Assembly: GCA_016928775.1 (NCBI GenBank)
Contig: JAFGKD010000045.1
Coordinates: forward strand, 1-43,400
Source: Candidatus Zhuqueibacterota bacterium
GTDB lineage: Bacteria > Zhuqueibacterota > Zhuqueibacteria > Residuimicrobiales > Krinioviventaceae
DNA: 43,400 bases
Reading direction: 5' to 3'
The notes below the pieces were generated by a model that worked only from the letters and a program-made list of their open reading frames with translations, was not told where the DNA came from and did no database searches. The position numbers and the translations under genes are program-made. This document shows, in pieces, positions 7,423-16,392 of the stretch. Each line of letters starts with the position of its first letter. Position 1 is the first letter of the stretch.

Positions 7423-8679
7423 TCACTCGTATATAATCCTGCCATTCTTGATCACTTTTTCCACCAGATTAACGCCAAAATAATAGGGCAACTGCTCGGG
7501 CGTCTCAATATTGAGCAGAATCAAATCGGCCTTTTTCCCGGGTTCCAGGCTGCCGCGGTCGGCAGCGGTTTTTGTTGCGAAAGCTGCGTTGAGTGTCGAT
7601 GCGATGATGGCTTGCGTAGCAGTCATTTTCATCTCAATGCAGGCGAGGGCGATGATCATCTGCATGGAAAAGCAGGGACACGATCCCGGGTTAAAATCAG
7701 TGCCCAGCGCGACAGCAATACCACGCTCAATAAAGGTGGCTGGATTGGCATACTCGCCGGCGCCGGTGAAAAATGACGCGCCCGGCAGGAGAATGGCGAT
7801 CGTGCCGTTCTCGCGCATGCTGTCAAGTTCATCTTCGTCGACAAAGTCGAGATGTTCAACCGACAGCGCGCCAAGCTGCGCTGCGGCACCTGCGCCACCG
7901 AGGGCATTAAACTGGCCGGCATGTGCCTTCAAGCCGTAGCCCAGGGCAGCAGCCGCGCTGAGGATGCGGACACTCTCTTCAACGGTGAATGCTTCGAGCT
8001 CGCAAAATACATCACAAAACCGGGCTAACTCGCCAAAGTCCGGCAATGCCTCCTTGATGAGCCAGTTGATATACTCGTTGCGTTCCCAGTCTCCCGGCAC
8101 AATATGCGCACCCAGAAAAGTCGGGATCACGTCCAGAACATGTCGCTGGTCGAGACGATTGATCACTCGGAGTAATTTTGCTTCAGCGTTGGGTTCCAGT
8201 CCATAACCGCTCTTTATTTCGATAGTGGTGGTACCATGCATGGCTACCATATTGAGCCGGTGCAAAGCCGTCTGGAACAGGTGCTCTTCGTCCGTCTTGC
8301 GTGTGGCACGAACTGTTGAGTTGATGCCGCCGCCGCTCTTCAGGATATCGAGATACGTTTCGCCAGCCGCCTTGCGCGCCATCTCATGCTCGCGTGAGCC
8401 GCCAAAAACAAGATGCGTGTGCGGATCAACAAAACCGGGCATCACCAGGCGTGACTCGGCATTGATTTCCTCCTCGACCGGCCTGAATTGATCCCGTATT
8501 TCTTCGGTTGTTCCAACGGCAACAATTCGCCCATTCGCTGCGGCAACGGCGCCATCCGGTAAAACGGCCAGATCGTTCATTTCCTCGCCAATACGGGGTC
8601 GATCTGCCCCTTGCATGGTAATAAGCTGACCGCAGTTATATATGATCAAATCGACGACAGTACGCTGGTTATTCAACAT
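7423..8679 (-). CDS. hutI: Imidazolonepropionase
   Basis: HutI hydrolyses 4-imidazolone-5-propionate to N-formimino-L-glutamate in histidine degradation. The protein of about 418 residues is a metal-dependent amidohydrolase: PGFVDPHTHLVFGGSREHE carries the first metal-binding His pair, then EIKSGYGLE, KAHAGQF and SVEHLDF, and ALGTDFNPGSCPCFSMQ contains the metal-binding Asp. I prefer the ATG at 8679 because GAGG lies seven bases upstream; an in-frame ATG at 8694 has poorer spacing. It is the last of three hut genes, about 50 bases after ftcD. Length and motifs are normal for the family. Confidence 0.95.
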   Translation of the reverse strand: MLNNQRTVVDLIIYNCGQLITMQGADRPRIGEEMNDLAVLPDGAVAAANGRIVAVGTTEEIRDQFRPVEEEINAESRLVMPGFVDPHTHLVFGGSREHEMARKAAGETYLDILKSGGGINSTVRATRKTDEEHLFQTALHRLNMVAMHGTTTIEIKSGYGLEPNAEAKLLRVINRLDQRHVLDVIPTFLGAHIVPGDWERNEYINWLIKEALPDFGELARFCDVFCELEAFTVEESVRILSAAAALGYGLKAHAGQFNALGGAGAAAQLGALSVEHLDFVDEDELDSMRENGTIAILLPGASFFTGAGEYANPATFIERGIAVALGTDFNPGSCPCFSMQMIIALACIEMKMTATQAIIASTLNAAFATKTAADRGSLEPGKKADLILLNIETPEQLPYYFGVNLVEKVIKNGRIIYE

Positions 8680-8729
8680 AAGAGCCTCGTGCAAAGAATC
8701 CTGGTGTTTTTACCCTGCCAGATTTCGGA

Positions 8730-10400
8730 CTAGAGTTTTTTCATCACTTGTTTTATCACTCTTTTTTTCCTCGCGCCAATTTCTTTGATTTTTGTTTCCG
8801 CTTCAGTTGTAATTTTTGTTCGAATCTCGGCGTCTGCGAGCTGCGGTATGTTAATTTTGATGTTAAAATAGGCGCCCATGGCAGCGGCTTCCGCTTGCAG
8901 TGCGGCTACCCCCGCATCCGATATGGCGTTACTGTTACCCTTTTTGGCCACTTGCTCAATGATCTCGAGCAGATCGCGCGTCATGCGCAGGGTTGTGAGC
9001 GGCACGTCCGTCATATGAAGAGCGGCAGATTGTTTGGCGGTCTCGCGCGCCTGTTGCTCCTGTTCCGATTTTTGGGGCATCCGCAGTGCCGTCATAAAAC
9101 CATTGAACGCGTCGCTGTCCAAATCGATGAGCTGTAAACAGGTGGCTTTTAATTCCTGTGCCCGAATGGCAACCTGCTCCATTAACCGATTGTGACGCTG
9201 GTACTCTTTTTTGCCAAAAGTCAGATTGGCCACCATGGAGGCCAGGGCGGCGGCTAACGCCCCGTTGAGGGCTGCAACGCTACCGCCACCCGGGGCGGGT
9301 GAATCGCTGGCTAACTCATTGACAAAATCTGCCACGGTTAAATTGACCAGCTCGTCTTTTTCCTCCTGCATGGCGTATTCAATAATTCGCTCATTCGGAT
9401 CAAACGGCGATGTATCATTGAGTCCGAGCGATAAAATGGCAATGTGAATGATATCCCGTTCCGCCAGACCGATGTGTTTGCCTTGTTGTCGCAGATAAAA
9501 TTTTCCGGCATCGAGCAGTGCTTCTTTCGGCGCCATACCGACAAGCTCGCTGCCGGTGACGCGCAAGCCGCGGTTTTTCGCCTCTTCCCGCACCGCTTCA
9601 AAGGCAGTGTGCAGGCCCGTGACATGATAGTTGTGCAGGTTCATTGTCACCTGGGCGTAGCCATATTCTTCGATGATCCAGCCGGCGCCCTGGACAAATT
9701 TGAGTTTGCCGGATATTTTGATGGCATTGCCCGCCTCATCGCGAATGATGTCGCCTTTTTTATCGCGTTTGGCGCGACCGGACTCGCGCAGATCGAGGGC
9801 GATGTCATGCGCCGGCGACCGGTCTGTGGTGTTGAGATTGACATTGTAGGCCAACATAAAGTCGCGCACGCCAACCACGGTTGCACCCGATTTGGCGTTA
9901 AAGTGCGCCGGGCCGAAATCCGGCGCGAATGCCGGGTCTTTCAGTTTTTCCGGCAAGGCCTCGTATTCGCCCTGGCGGATATCCGGTAACTGTTGGCGCT
10001 CCGGTTTTTTGGCGGCTTTGCCATATAAATAGATAGGTATATTTAATGTCTCACCAATCCGCTTGCCAAGCTGGTTGGCAAGCTGGATACATTCTTCATC
10101 GGAGAGTCCGGATACCGGGATCAGGGGGCAAACATCTGTGGCCCCCATGCGGGGATGCGCGCCCGTGTGTTTGGTCATATCAATAAGTTGAGCGGCTTTT
10201 TGCGTGGCGCGAAATGCCGCTTCCACGACTGCCTCCGGCGAACCGACAAAAGTGACCACCGTTCGGTTGGTGTCCGCTCCCGGATCAACGTTGAGTAATT
10301 TTGCACCTTTGACTGCTTTTATTTCTGCGGTAATTTGGTCGATGAGTCCCATATCGCGCCCCTCGGAAAAATTGGGTACGCATTCAACAATTTTATCCAT
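8730..10400 (-). CDS. ftcD: Bifunctional glutamate formimidoyltransferase / formimidoyl-THF cyclodeaminase
   Basis: The 556-residue protein is a fusion. Residues 1 to about 325 form the formiminotransferase half, starting VECVPNFSEGRD and carrying DPGADTNRTVVTF, HTGAHPRMGATDVCPL and VGVRDFMLAYNVNL. Residues from about 355 form the cyclodeaminase half, with FVNELASDSPAPGGGSVAAL and a helical C-terminus. The first half moves the formimino group from formiminoglutamate to tetrahydrofolate, giving glutamate; the second releases ammonia to give methenyl-tetrahydrofolate. The fused arrangement is that of vertebrate FTCD, while many bacteria have separate genes. The start lies three bases after the hutU stop with AAGGA upstream, so the genes are surely co-transcribed. 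Confidence 0.95.
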   Translation of the reverse strand: MDKIVECVPNFSEGRDMGLIDQITAEIKAVKGAKLLNVDPGADTNRTVVTFVGSPEAVVEAAFRATQKAAQLIDMTKHTGAHPRMGATDVCPLIPVSGLSDEECIQLANQLGKRIGETLNIPIYLYGKAAKKPERQQLPDIRQGEYEALPEKLKDPAFAPDFGPAHFNAKSGATVVGVRDFMLAYNVNLNTTDRSPAHDIALDLRESGRAKRDKKGDIIRDEAGNAIKISGKLKFVQGAGWIIEEYGYAQVTMNLHNYHVTGLHTAFEAVREEAKNRGLRVTGSELVGMAPKEALLDAGKFYLRQQGKHIGLAERDIIHIAILSLGLNDTSPFDPNERIIEYAMQEEKDELVNLTVADFVNELASDSPAPGGGSVAALNGALAAALASMVANLTFGKKEYQRHNRLMEQVAIRAQELKATCLQLIDLDSDAFNGFMTALRMPQKSEQEQQARETAKQSAALHMTDVPLTTLRMTRDLLEIIEQVAKKGNSNAISDAGVAALQAEAAAMGAYFNIKINIPQLADAEIRTKITTEAETKIKEIGARKKRVIKQVMKKL

Positions 10401-10403
10401 AGT

Positions 10404-12095
10404 CTAGTCCTTCAAGCTTGGGATGTTCGTCCTATTCTGTTTGGCAAATTGAATGGCTTTTTCATAGCCGGCATCGACGTGGCGAAAGATGCCCGTCATC
10501 GGATCGGCGGTCAAGACGCGGTTGAGGCGTTCGCCTTTCGCTTTTGTGCCCGTCGCCACAATGACCTGGCCTGCGTGCGTTGAATTGCCGATACCCACGC
10601 CGCCGCCATTGTGGATGGACACCCAGTCTGCACCACAAGCAACATTTGCCAGTGCATTGAGCAGCGGCCAGTCGGCGATGGCATCACTGCCATCCTGCAT
10701 ATCCTCGGTTTCGCGATTGGGCGAAGCGACCGAGCCGCAATCGAGGTGATCGCGACCGATGACAATCGGTGCCTTGAGATCACCTTTTTCAACGAGCCGG
10801 TTGATACGCTCGCCGAATTCCGCGCGCTGCCCAAGTCCCAGCCAGCATACCCGATTGGGCAAACCGATGTGCGGTACCTGTTTTCGCGCCAGAGTAATCC
10901 AACGATTGAGGAGTCCATCGTTCGGAAACATCTCCAGAACGAGATCATCGAGCCGGTGAATGTCCGTTACCTCGCCGGACAAGGCAGCCCAGCGAAACGG
11001 TCCACGGCCTTCGCAAAACAGAGGACGAATATAAGCCGGGACGAATCCCGGATAAAGGAAGCGGCCATTGTTGTCACGCACAGTGAGCCCGGCTTTCTCC
11101 GCCTGACCGCGGAGGTTATTGCCATAGTCAAAGGCAATGGCGCCCTGTTTTTGCATGTCCAGAATAGCCTGCGTATGTCTGAGTATGGACTCGGCAGCTC
11201 TTTTTTTATACTCATCAGGATCTTGATCGCGCAATTGAAGAATGTTTTCCAGGTCACCGTGCGGTACATAATCCAGGAGATCGTGCGCCGAGGTTTGATC
11301 CGTGACCACATCCGGGATGATGCCTCTTTTGACCAATTCGGGATAAATATCAGCGGCGTTGGCAATCAAGCCCACGGATAAAGGATTTTGATGACGCACG
11401 GCCTCGTCAACCCACCTGAGCGCCTCATCAAGGTTCGTGGTTTTTTTAAAACAATAACCTTCCCTGACCTTGCGCTCGACGCGCTCGGCGATCACTTCGA
11501 CATCGAGGATGACGCCTTCATTCATGGTCGCGGCCATGGGCTGGGCGCCGCTCATACCGCCCATGCCGGCGGTGAGGATAAATTTGCCTTTGAGAGAACC
11601 GTTAAAATGCTGGTCGGCCAACGCCCCGAGGGTTTGAAAAGTGCCCTGCAAGATACCCTGCGTGCCGATGTAAATCCACGAGCCGGCGGTCATTTGACCA
11701 TACATGGTCAATCCCAGCGCGTCATAATGGGCAAAATTTTCCGGCGTTGACCAGGCCGGCACGATATTGCTGTTGGCGATCAGCACGCGCGGGCTATAGG
11801 GGTGCGTTCGCAGCACGCCGACTGCCTTCCCGGACTGGATCAGTAAAGTTTCATCGTTTTCCAGTGATTTTAATGCCTTGACAATTCGATGAAATTCGCG
11901 CCAGTTTCGCGCTGCCCGGCCCGAGCCGCCATAGACGATGAGCTGATCCGGCAGCAGCGCGATATCCGGATCGAGATTGTTTTCGAGCATGCGAAGAGCC
12001 GCTTCGGCTTCCCAATTCTGCGCTCGCAGTTTCGTACCGCGCTGCGCGCGAACGGGAGTAGAGGGTTTTTCCTCCATATACATGGGACGCAACAT
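10404..12095 (-). CDS. hutU: Urocanate hydratase
   Basis: HutU converts urocanate to imidazolonepropionate using tightly bound NAD+. The 563-residue length is normal for bacterial urocanases (about 555). Clear motifs include [31 protein letters not shown], the glycine-rich [53 protein letters not shown], and [11 protein letters not shown] near the end. A minor oddity is VATGT where the Bacillus and Pseudomonas enzymes have a DGT-type segment. The ATG at 12095 has GAGG eight bases upstream. It is the first hut gene in this transcription unit; hutH is not adjacent, as the next gene upstream is an unrelated lipoprotein. Confidence 0.96.
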   Translation of the reverse strand: MLRPMYMEEKPSTPVRAQRGTKLRAQNWEAEAALRMLENNLDPDIALLPDQLIVYGGSGRAARNWREFHRIVKALKSLENDETLLIQSGKAVGVLRTHPYSPRVLIANSNIVPAWSTPENFAHYDALGLTMYGQMTAGSWIYIGTQGILQGTFQTLGALADQHFNGSLKGKFILTAGMGGMSGAQPMAATMNEGVILDVEVIAERVERKVREGYCFKKTTNLDEALRWVDEAVRHQNPLSVGLIANAADIYPELVKRGIIPDVVTDQTSAHDLLDYVPHGDLENILQLRDQDPDEYKKRAAESILRHTQAILDMQKQGAIAFDYGNNLRGQAEKAGLTVRDNNGRFLYPGFVPAYIRPLFCEGRGPFRWAALSGEVTDIHRLDDLVLEMFPNDGLLNRWITLARKQVPHIGLPNRVCWLGLGQRAEFGERINRLVEKGDLKAPIVIGRDHLDCGSVASPNRETEDMQDGSDAIADWPLLNALANVACGADWVSIHNGGGVGIGNSTHAGQVIVATGTKAKGERLNRVLTADPMTGIFRHVDAGYEKAIQFAKQNRTNIPSLKD

Positions 12096-12319
12096 ATTAT
12101 GTTCCTCGATTGTATTTTGATTTGTATGAAGAATATTGACGGGGAAAAATAGATGGGTATGTATGTGATTTTATCATATTATACTGTAAAAGGCAGAATG
12201 GGTTTATATGGTTTAGTGGTATGTCTGTTCACTCTCATATAACCATTCTTGCATGCGGAACATTTCACCGTATAAAAAATTTGGGGGCAAAAGAGGGGCG
12301 GTTTGTCAAAAGATGAAAT

Positions 12320-12346
12320 TGAAAATCCGGGTGAGCACACCTGGAT
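12320..12346 (-). terminator. Possible intrinsic terminator after the DUF4397 lipoprotein gene
   Basis: On the minus strand, ATCCAGGTG pairs with CACCCGGAT around a four-base loop (one mismatch in the stem) and is followed by TTTTC. It lies about ten bases beyond the DUF4397 gene stop, the position expected of a terminator. The T-run is short, so efficiency is uncertain. Confidence 0.5.
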
Positions 12347-12356
12347 CAGGCTATTG

Positions 12357-13043
12357 TTATTTCAGAAATTTATGAAACAGAATTTCTGCCCCTAACTGCT
12401 GCTCGTCAATGCCAGTGGCAAAACCTTTCACCCAGATTGTATAGGCGGCATGCGGCAATAACTTGACATCTTTGATCTCCAAAACCTCTGTATCCGTGCC
12501 CGACACTTTCACCTTGAGATTATAAGTTCCATGTTTTAATGCAGTGAATGGAGTGGCTTTTTTAAAGGCGATGTTCTGAAAAACAATCGTATCGTCCTCC
12601 AGGGTAATATCCACGGCAGGGGCATCCGGTGACAAATGTGCGAAACGAACCATTGCTTCATCAATAGCGGGCTCCCCAAATTTATCCTCAAGAACGAGAG
12701 CTGACAGATTGGCCACGGCATCGCAGGCAAAAACGCTATAGTAAACACCCGCGGTCACGTCCAGCGTCGCCACCAGTGCTTCATTGTTGGTGCCGGCCAC
12801 TGTCAGTTTGACTTCATGACTCCCCTCCTTAAGTGAGTTATATCTGGTACTGTTTGGATAAGCAAAATCTTTAGCGAACAGATGCCCATCGACGTAAACA
12901 TCCACGTTGGGTGCGTCGGGCGATGCATGCGTTAAAAGAAATTGTGCACTGGATTCGGGCGGATCAAATGGAAAATCATCGCATGCTACGAGGAGCGTCA
13001 TTATCGTTGTGAGAAGAACGACAAACCAACTCTTTCTTATCAT
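12357..13043 (-). CDS. DUF4397 domain-containing lipoprotein
   Basis: This is a 228-residue protein with a lipoprotein signal (lipobox LVAC, Cys at residue 21), so it is predicted to be anchored to a membrane on the periplasmic side or at the surface. Two similar halves follow: residues about 33-120 begin AQFLLTHASPDAPNVDVYVDG, and residues about 130-215 begin VRFAHLSPDAPAVDITLED. This HxSPDAPxVD motif is the signature of DUF4397, a beta-sandwich domain of unknown function common in secreted proteins. The ATG at 13043 has AGGAG six bases upstream. It stands alone between the hut genes and the sigma-factor operon. Confidence 0.88.
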   Translation of the reverse strand: MIRKSWFVVLLTTIMTLLVACDDFPFDPPESSAQFLLTHASPDAPNVDVYVDGHLFAKDFAYPNSTRYNSLKEGSHEVKLTVAGTNNEALVATLDVTAGVYYSVFACDAVANLSALVLEDKFGEPAIDEAMVRFAHLSPDAPAVDITLEDDTIVFQNIAFKKATPFTALKHGTYNLKVKVSGTDTEVLEIKDVKLLPHAAYTIWVKGFATGIDEQQLGAEILFHKFLK

Positions 13044-13394
13044 ATTGAACTCCTGTTTGTTTAATAATGAGGATAATACATGTAATCCCCGTTCATTGAC
13101 GTTTTTTTAAACAATACAGGCATAATAACTATTTCACATAAAAAGACGTCAGGACACTCTGCAAGAATATCAAAAATGCAATTGCTGTAAAAAGTCGATT
13201 GCGCTGCTGGTGAGTCTGATAAATTTTCGAATTGTATGCATATAAAATGCGCTAATGCGGCAGGATTTTTAACTTGAGCTTTATTAACCAAAGAGGTCGC
13301 CAGCTCCGCCGACTCAATTTTTCATAAATCTTTTTCTCGGCGCTTTCCGGCGACCTCCATGCTTGCTAAAATGCGCATGCGTCGTGCGAAGCTG
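13044..13394. other. Intergenic region with an inverted repeat, no gene seen
   Basis: About 350 bases separate the DUF4397 gene start from the end of the TSGGD-repeat protein gene. A frame of 76 codons at 13061-13291 on the minus strand shows no domain, signal peptide or ribosome binding site and is not called. The region holds the inverted repeat at 13293-13357 and presumably the lipoprotein promoter. Confidence 0.6.
13293..13357. repeat. Imperfect inverted repeat, possible terminator or small palindromic element
   Basis: GAGGTCGCC (13293-13301) pairs exactly with GGCGACCTC (13349-13357), and further in CGCCGA (13307-13312) pairs with TCGGCG (13337-13342), leaving an AT-rich loop of 24 bases. 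It lies about 40 bases beyond the stop of the sigma/anti-sigma operon on the minus strand and could help end that transcript, but no clean T-run follows. Confidence 0.5.
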
Positions 13395-14642
13395 CTATTT
13401 CCCTTTTTTGATGTAAATATCGCCGCCCGACGTCTCGAGGTCAATCGGATCACCGCCGCCGTTGATGTCTCCTTCGCTCTTGATAATGACGTCTCCGTGT
13501 TCATCCGGCTCGGTTTTTCTGAGCGGAAAGTCGCTATAGATATCATAGCGTTTCATTTCATAATTTCGCCGACTGGTGCGAATTTCGGCCTTGACCGTGG
13601 CGGGCATATCTTCCGGAATCGTCAGTTTGATCGTGCCGCCGGACGTTTGCAGGTCGACGCCATGTGGTTTGCTGAAATCTTTGAGTGTGACCACGACATT
13701 CACGTCGCCGCCGCTGGTTCGACCGCTCACCTGGGCCTGGACATTGTCGAGATCGATGTCGCCGCCGGAGGTATTGACATGGATTTTTTCCATCAAATTG
13801 CTGCCGGAAATGTCACCGCCGCTGGTATTGGCATTTGTTGGTCCACTCATATCCTGCAAGGTGATGTCACCACCGCTGGTATTGACCGAACAACTGCCGG
13901 TGATGTTCATCACGTCAATGTCGCCACCCGAGGTATTGGCGCCCAGATCACCGCTCACTTCCCGTACCTTGATGCTGCCACCCGAGGTGTTGAGCTTGAT
14001 ATTGTCGGTTGCATTTGTGAGGCTAATGTCCCCACCGGATGTGGTGAACGTTCCCTGGCCATAAATGTCTTTCAAATCGATATCGCCGCCGGATGTCGCG
14101 CCGGCGACGGTGCCGGAGATATCGCTGAACGTCAAGTCGCCACCGGATGTGCTGGCGCGCGTGCGACCGGCAGTGTCCGTTATACTGATGTCACCGCCGC
14201 TGGTGGAAACATCCACCTCACCTTCGGTGCCTGATAACTCGATGTCACCACCACTGGTGCCAATCGATACGTCAAATTTTTCCGGGACGTTGATCGTAAA
14301 AATACTATGCACCCGGTTGCCGTCGTAATCACCTTCGATTCGGATTTTACTGCCGGATTGCTCGATGGCATCCTGGGCGCGTTTGTAAATTTCTTCTGCT
14401 TCGCCTTTGGTAAATGATTTGATTTTGATCTCCTGCGTGATCTCTACAACATTTTTGCTCCACCCTGTGACCTTAAAATCTCCGGTCACCTCTTTGACCG
14501 TAATGCTGCCGCCCGGCTGGACATCAAATGACCTGTTGATGGTTGCATAAAAATTTCCGCTGCTGCCTTTGAGTCCCTGGGCTGGCAGGGGCGCTGATAA
14601 AACAAGCGCGAGAAGAATCAATAAACATGCTTTTGGTTTCAT
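13395..14642 (-). CDS. Secreted DUF4097-type beta-solenoid protein with TSGGD repeats
   Basis: This is a 415-residue protein with a signal peptide ending near APLPAQ. From about residue 120 onward the segment TSGGDI or a close variant recurs thirteen times, mostly every 18-22 residues (for example TSGGDIDLKDI, TSGGDISLTNA, TSGGDITLQDM), the pattern of the DUF4097 putative-adhesin beta-strand repeat. Such repeats are predicted to stack into a beta-solenoid. The start overlaps the anti-sigma factor stop by ATGA, so the gene is translationally coupled as third member of an ECF sigma / anti-sigma / DUF4097 operon. A role as envelope-stress output or as a signal-sensing partner is inference; family function is not established. 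Confidence 0.88.
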   Translation of the reverse strand: MKPKACLLILLALVLSAPLPAQGLKGSSGNFYATINRSFDVQPGGSITVKEVTGDFKVTGWSKNVVEITQEIKIKSFTKGEAEEIYKRAQDAIEQSGSKIRIEGDYDGNRVHSIFTINVPEKFDVSIGTSGGDIELSGTEGEVDVSTSGGDISITDTAGRTRASTSGGDLTFSDISGTVAGATSGGDIDLKDIYGQGTFTTSGGDISLTNATDNIKLNTSGGSIKVREVSGDLGANTSGGDIDVMNITGSCSVNTSGGDITLQDMSGPTNANTSGGDISGSNLMEKIHVNTSGGDIDLDNVQAQVSGRTSGGDVNVVVTLKDFSKPHGVDLQTSGGTIKLTIPEDMPATVKAEIRTSRRNYEMKRYDIYSDFPLRKTEPDEHGDVIIKSEGDINGGGDPIDLETSGGDIYIKKGK

Positions 14643-15577
14643 AATGATGTTCCTTTACTTTTATTTAACAGTTCCAGTGATTTTGTACGAATATAGGTGT
14701 TGCTGTCTGATTTTGTGATGGTTAAGACATTTTCGAGAGCAGCGATTTGATATTCTCCCCCAAGCAGCGCTTTAAATGCCTGAAGGCGTACAGCTTGATT
14801 ATCATCGGCCAGCATGGCATTGACCAGTATGTCTTGCACCTGCGGCTGCGGTTGAACAGTGCCAAGAATATCAATGACCGTCAATTTGACGCCTATATTG
14901 GTCTCCTGATTCAGAATACGCTGCAAGATTGTAAAGTAGCTGTCATCCAGCTTTTTGTTCATAGAGGCTAACTTTTCCAGCGCTTTGACGGCACGCAAAC
15001 GCGCGATCGGATCATCTGTCAACAGCGCATAATGTAGCATGTGCTGGATGGCCGGATCGTTGCCGTATCCTTGTATGTGAATTTTGTTGAGCGTATTGTA
15101 CGAGATTTCAACCGCACCGTCTGATGAAAAAGTTATTTTATCTATGCCAACAAGCAATGGTGAGATGGACCCGTCATCAACAGAAATCGTTCGAGATGCC
15201 GTCAACAGATCTTTGATGGCAAAGTTCGAGCCCGTCTGAGACTGATTTTTGCCCAATTTGAAACCAAAGAATACGAGCACAATAGCCAGACCAGCCTGCA
15301 GGGCCAGCTTGCCAATGTTCCACCAGGGTGATGATGGCTGTTCTTTTGCGGACATATTTCTCAGCTTGTAAAAGAGTGCCCGGCGCGTTGGCTGCAAAAT
15401 GTCGTTGCTGACAGAGAAAGACTTTACATCAGCCTGCAACTTTTGCAAAGCAGCCAATTCTTCCTGACAAGCGGAGCAGACCTTGAGATGCGCTTCGAGC
15501 TCAGCTTGCTCGGTGTCTGATAATTCATCATAACAATAGAGAACGAGCTTTTCCTTGATAGTGCGACAAGTGCTCAT
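14639..15577 (-). CDS. Membrane anti-sigma factor with zinc finger and HEAT-like repeats
   Basis: This is a protein of about 312 residues. I start at the ATG at 15577, which has GAGGAA four bases upstream and lies one base after the sigma-factor stop; upstream in-frame codons look non-coding. The N-terminal domain has the zinc-binding anti-sigma pattern HLKVCSACQEE (His-x3-Cys-x2-Cys) preceded by YDELSDTEQAELEAH. A single membrane span follows (about residues 90-110, LALQAGLAIVLVFFGF). The remaining outer part contains HEAT-like helical repeats such as DPIARLRAVKALEKLA and DDNQAVRLQAFKALLGG. It should hold the partner ECF sigma factor inactive at the membrane; the repeat domain could sense a partner, possibly the TSGGD protein. 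Confidence 0.85.
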   Translation of the reverse strand: MSTCRTIKEKLVLYCYDELSDTEQAELEAHLKVCSACQEELAALQKLQADVKSFSVSNDILQPTRRALFYKLRNMSAKEQPSSPWWNIGKLALQAGLAIVLVFFGFKLGKNQSQTGSNFAIKDLLTASRTISVDDGSISPLLVGIDKITFSSDGAVEISYNTLNKIHIQGYGNDPAIQHMLHYALLTDDPIARLRAVKALEKLASMNKKLDDSYFTILQRILNQETNIGVKLTVIDILGTVQPQPQVQDILVNAMLADDNQAVRLQAFKALLGGEYQIAALENVLTITKSDSNTYIRTKSLELLNKSKGTSL

Positions 15578-15578
15578 A

Positions 15579-16163
15579 TTATTCCTCGATATAATGGGCC
15601 AAAGCTTTTTGCATTTTTTGAGTTGCACGAAAGAGCAGATTTTTTACAGTGCCCTCGGCGCACTCTAACATGCGAGCGATTTCCTTTATTTTGATCTCCT
15701 GAAAATGTCGAAGCGAAAACACCGCGCGCTCTTTACTTGACAGGGTGTGCATAGCCGCATGAATCTGCTGCAAAATTTCGCCTGATCGGATAGCGGCTGA
15801 TGCATCCGAGTCGTCTGTGATCTGCAGGAACGGTGTATCATTTTCTCCCGGATTTTGTGCATCCAGGCTGAAAAACAGTTTCAGCTTTTTCTTTTTGCGC
15901 CAGTTGATCGCTTGATTCACTGCAATGCGCAAAACCCAGGTGCGAAAGGAGCTCTGAAACCGAAAATCGCCAATGCCTTTAAATGCTCGCAAAAATGTCT
16001 CCTGGTAGATGTCCTGCGCATCCGTCAATGAACCCGTCATACTGTACGCCAGATTCAATACCTGATGATCGGACAAAATGACCAGCTCTTCAAAGGCTTT
16101 CGCATCACCTTGTTGTGCGCGCTGCACGAGTTCGAACTCGATGTATTTCTGTTGATCGCTCAC
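15579..16163 (-). CDS. ECF-family RNA polymerase sigma factor
   Basis: This is a protein of about 194 residues with sigma region 2 (LVQRAQQGDAKAFEELV to AQDIYQETFLRAFKGI, then FRTWVLRIAVNQAINW) and region 4 (LSSKERAVFSLRHFQEIKIKEIA followed by EGTVKNLLFRATQKMQ), but no region 1.1 or 3, as in extracytoplasmic-function sigma factors. The start is uncertain: no in-frame ATG exists. I use the GTG at 16163, which gives a normal family N-terminus; a TTG at 16187 is the alternative. It is the first gene of the operon with its anti-sigma factor and the TSGGD-repeat protein, and such operons are usually autoregulated. Confidence 0.93.
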   Translation of the reverse strand: MSDQQKYIEFELVQRAQQGDAKAFEELVILSDHQVLNLAYSMTGSLTDAQDIYQETFLRAFKGIGDFRFQSSFRTWVLRIAVNQAINWRKKKKLKLFFSLDAQNPGENDTPFLQITDDSDASAAIRSGEILQQIHAAMHTLSSKERAVFSLRHFQEIKIKEIARMLECAEGTVKNLLFRATQKMQKALAHYIEE

Positions 16164-16326
16164 GACATGAATATAGACAGGAGACAAATAAAAAGGTTTG
16201 CAAAAAAATTATTACGACTTTATAAATGTGACCCAGTGTACGTTCAACGTTAGTCTTCGTTCCATTTTTAAAAAGGGTGGGATGGCCATTAGCAGCAAGA
16301 TTTTTTTGCGCTCAATGCCCGAAAAT

Positions 16327-16365
16327 GAGACCGGCCACTATCAAGAAAATGTTAGCGGCCGGCTC
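16327..16365. terminator. Weak stem-loop between the AAA+ gene and the sigma-factor operon
   Basis: CCGGCC (16331-16336) pairs with GGCCGG (16357-16362), extended by GAG/CTC across a bulge, with a 20-base loop. It lies about 30 bases beyond the stop of the minus-strand AAA+ gene. A proper T-run is absent, so this may be a terminator or chance. Confidence 0.35.
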
Positions 16366-16392
16366 TGGTAAGGAGTCGAGGGAAAAAATGAA

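Noticed and set aside
10611..11381. 256-codon plus-strand frame opposite hutU
   Set aside because: Shadow frame; hutU motifs cover the same bases on the minus strand.
13061..13291. 76-codon minus-strand frame between the DUF4397 and DUF4097 genes
   Set aside because: Composition and lack of start signals point to a chance frame.
13359..14234. Long plus-strand open frames (up to 291 codons) opposite the TSGGD-repeat gene
   Set aside because: They are antisense shadows of a regular repeat sequence; the minus-strand frame has a signal peptide, start overlap with the upstream gene and a clear repeat family.
13600..14300. Regularly spaced repeats resembling a CRISPR array (GTCGCCGCC/ATGTCACC about every 60 bases)
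   Set aside because: The periodicity comes from the TSGGD protein repeats in an open reading frame; repeats are short and variable, and no cas genes are present.
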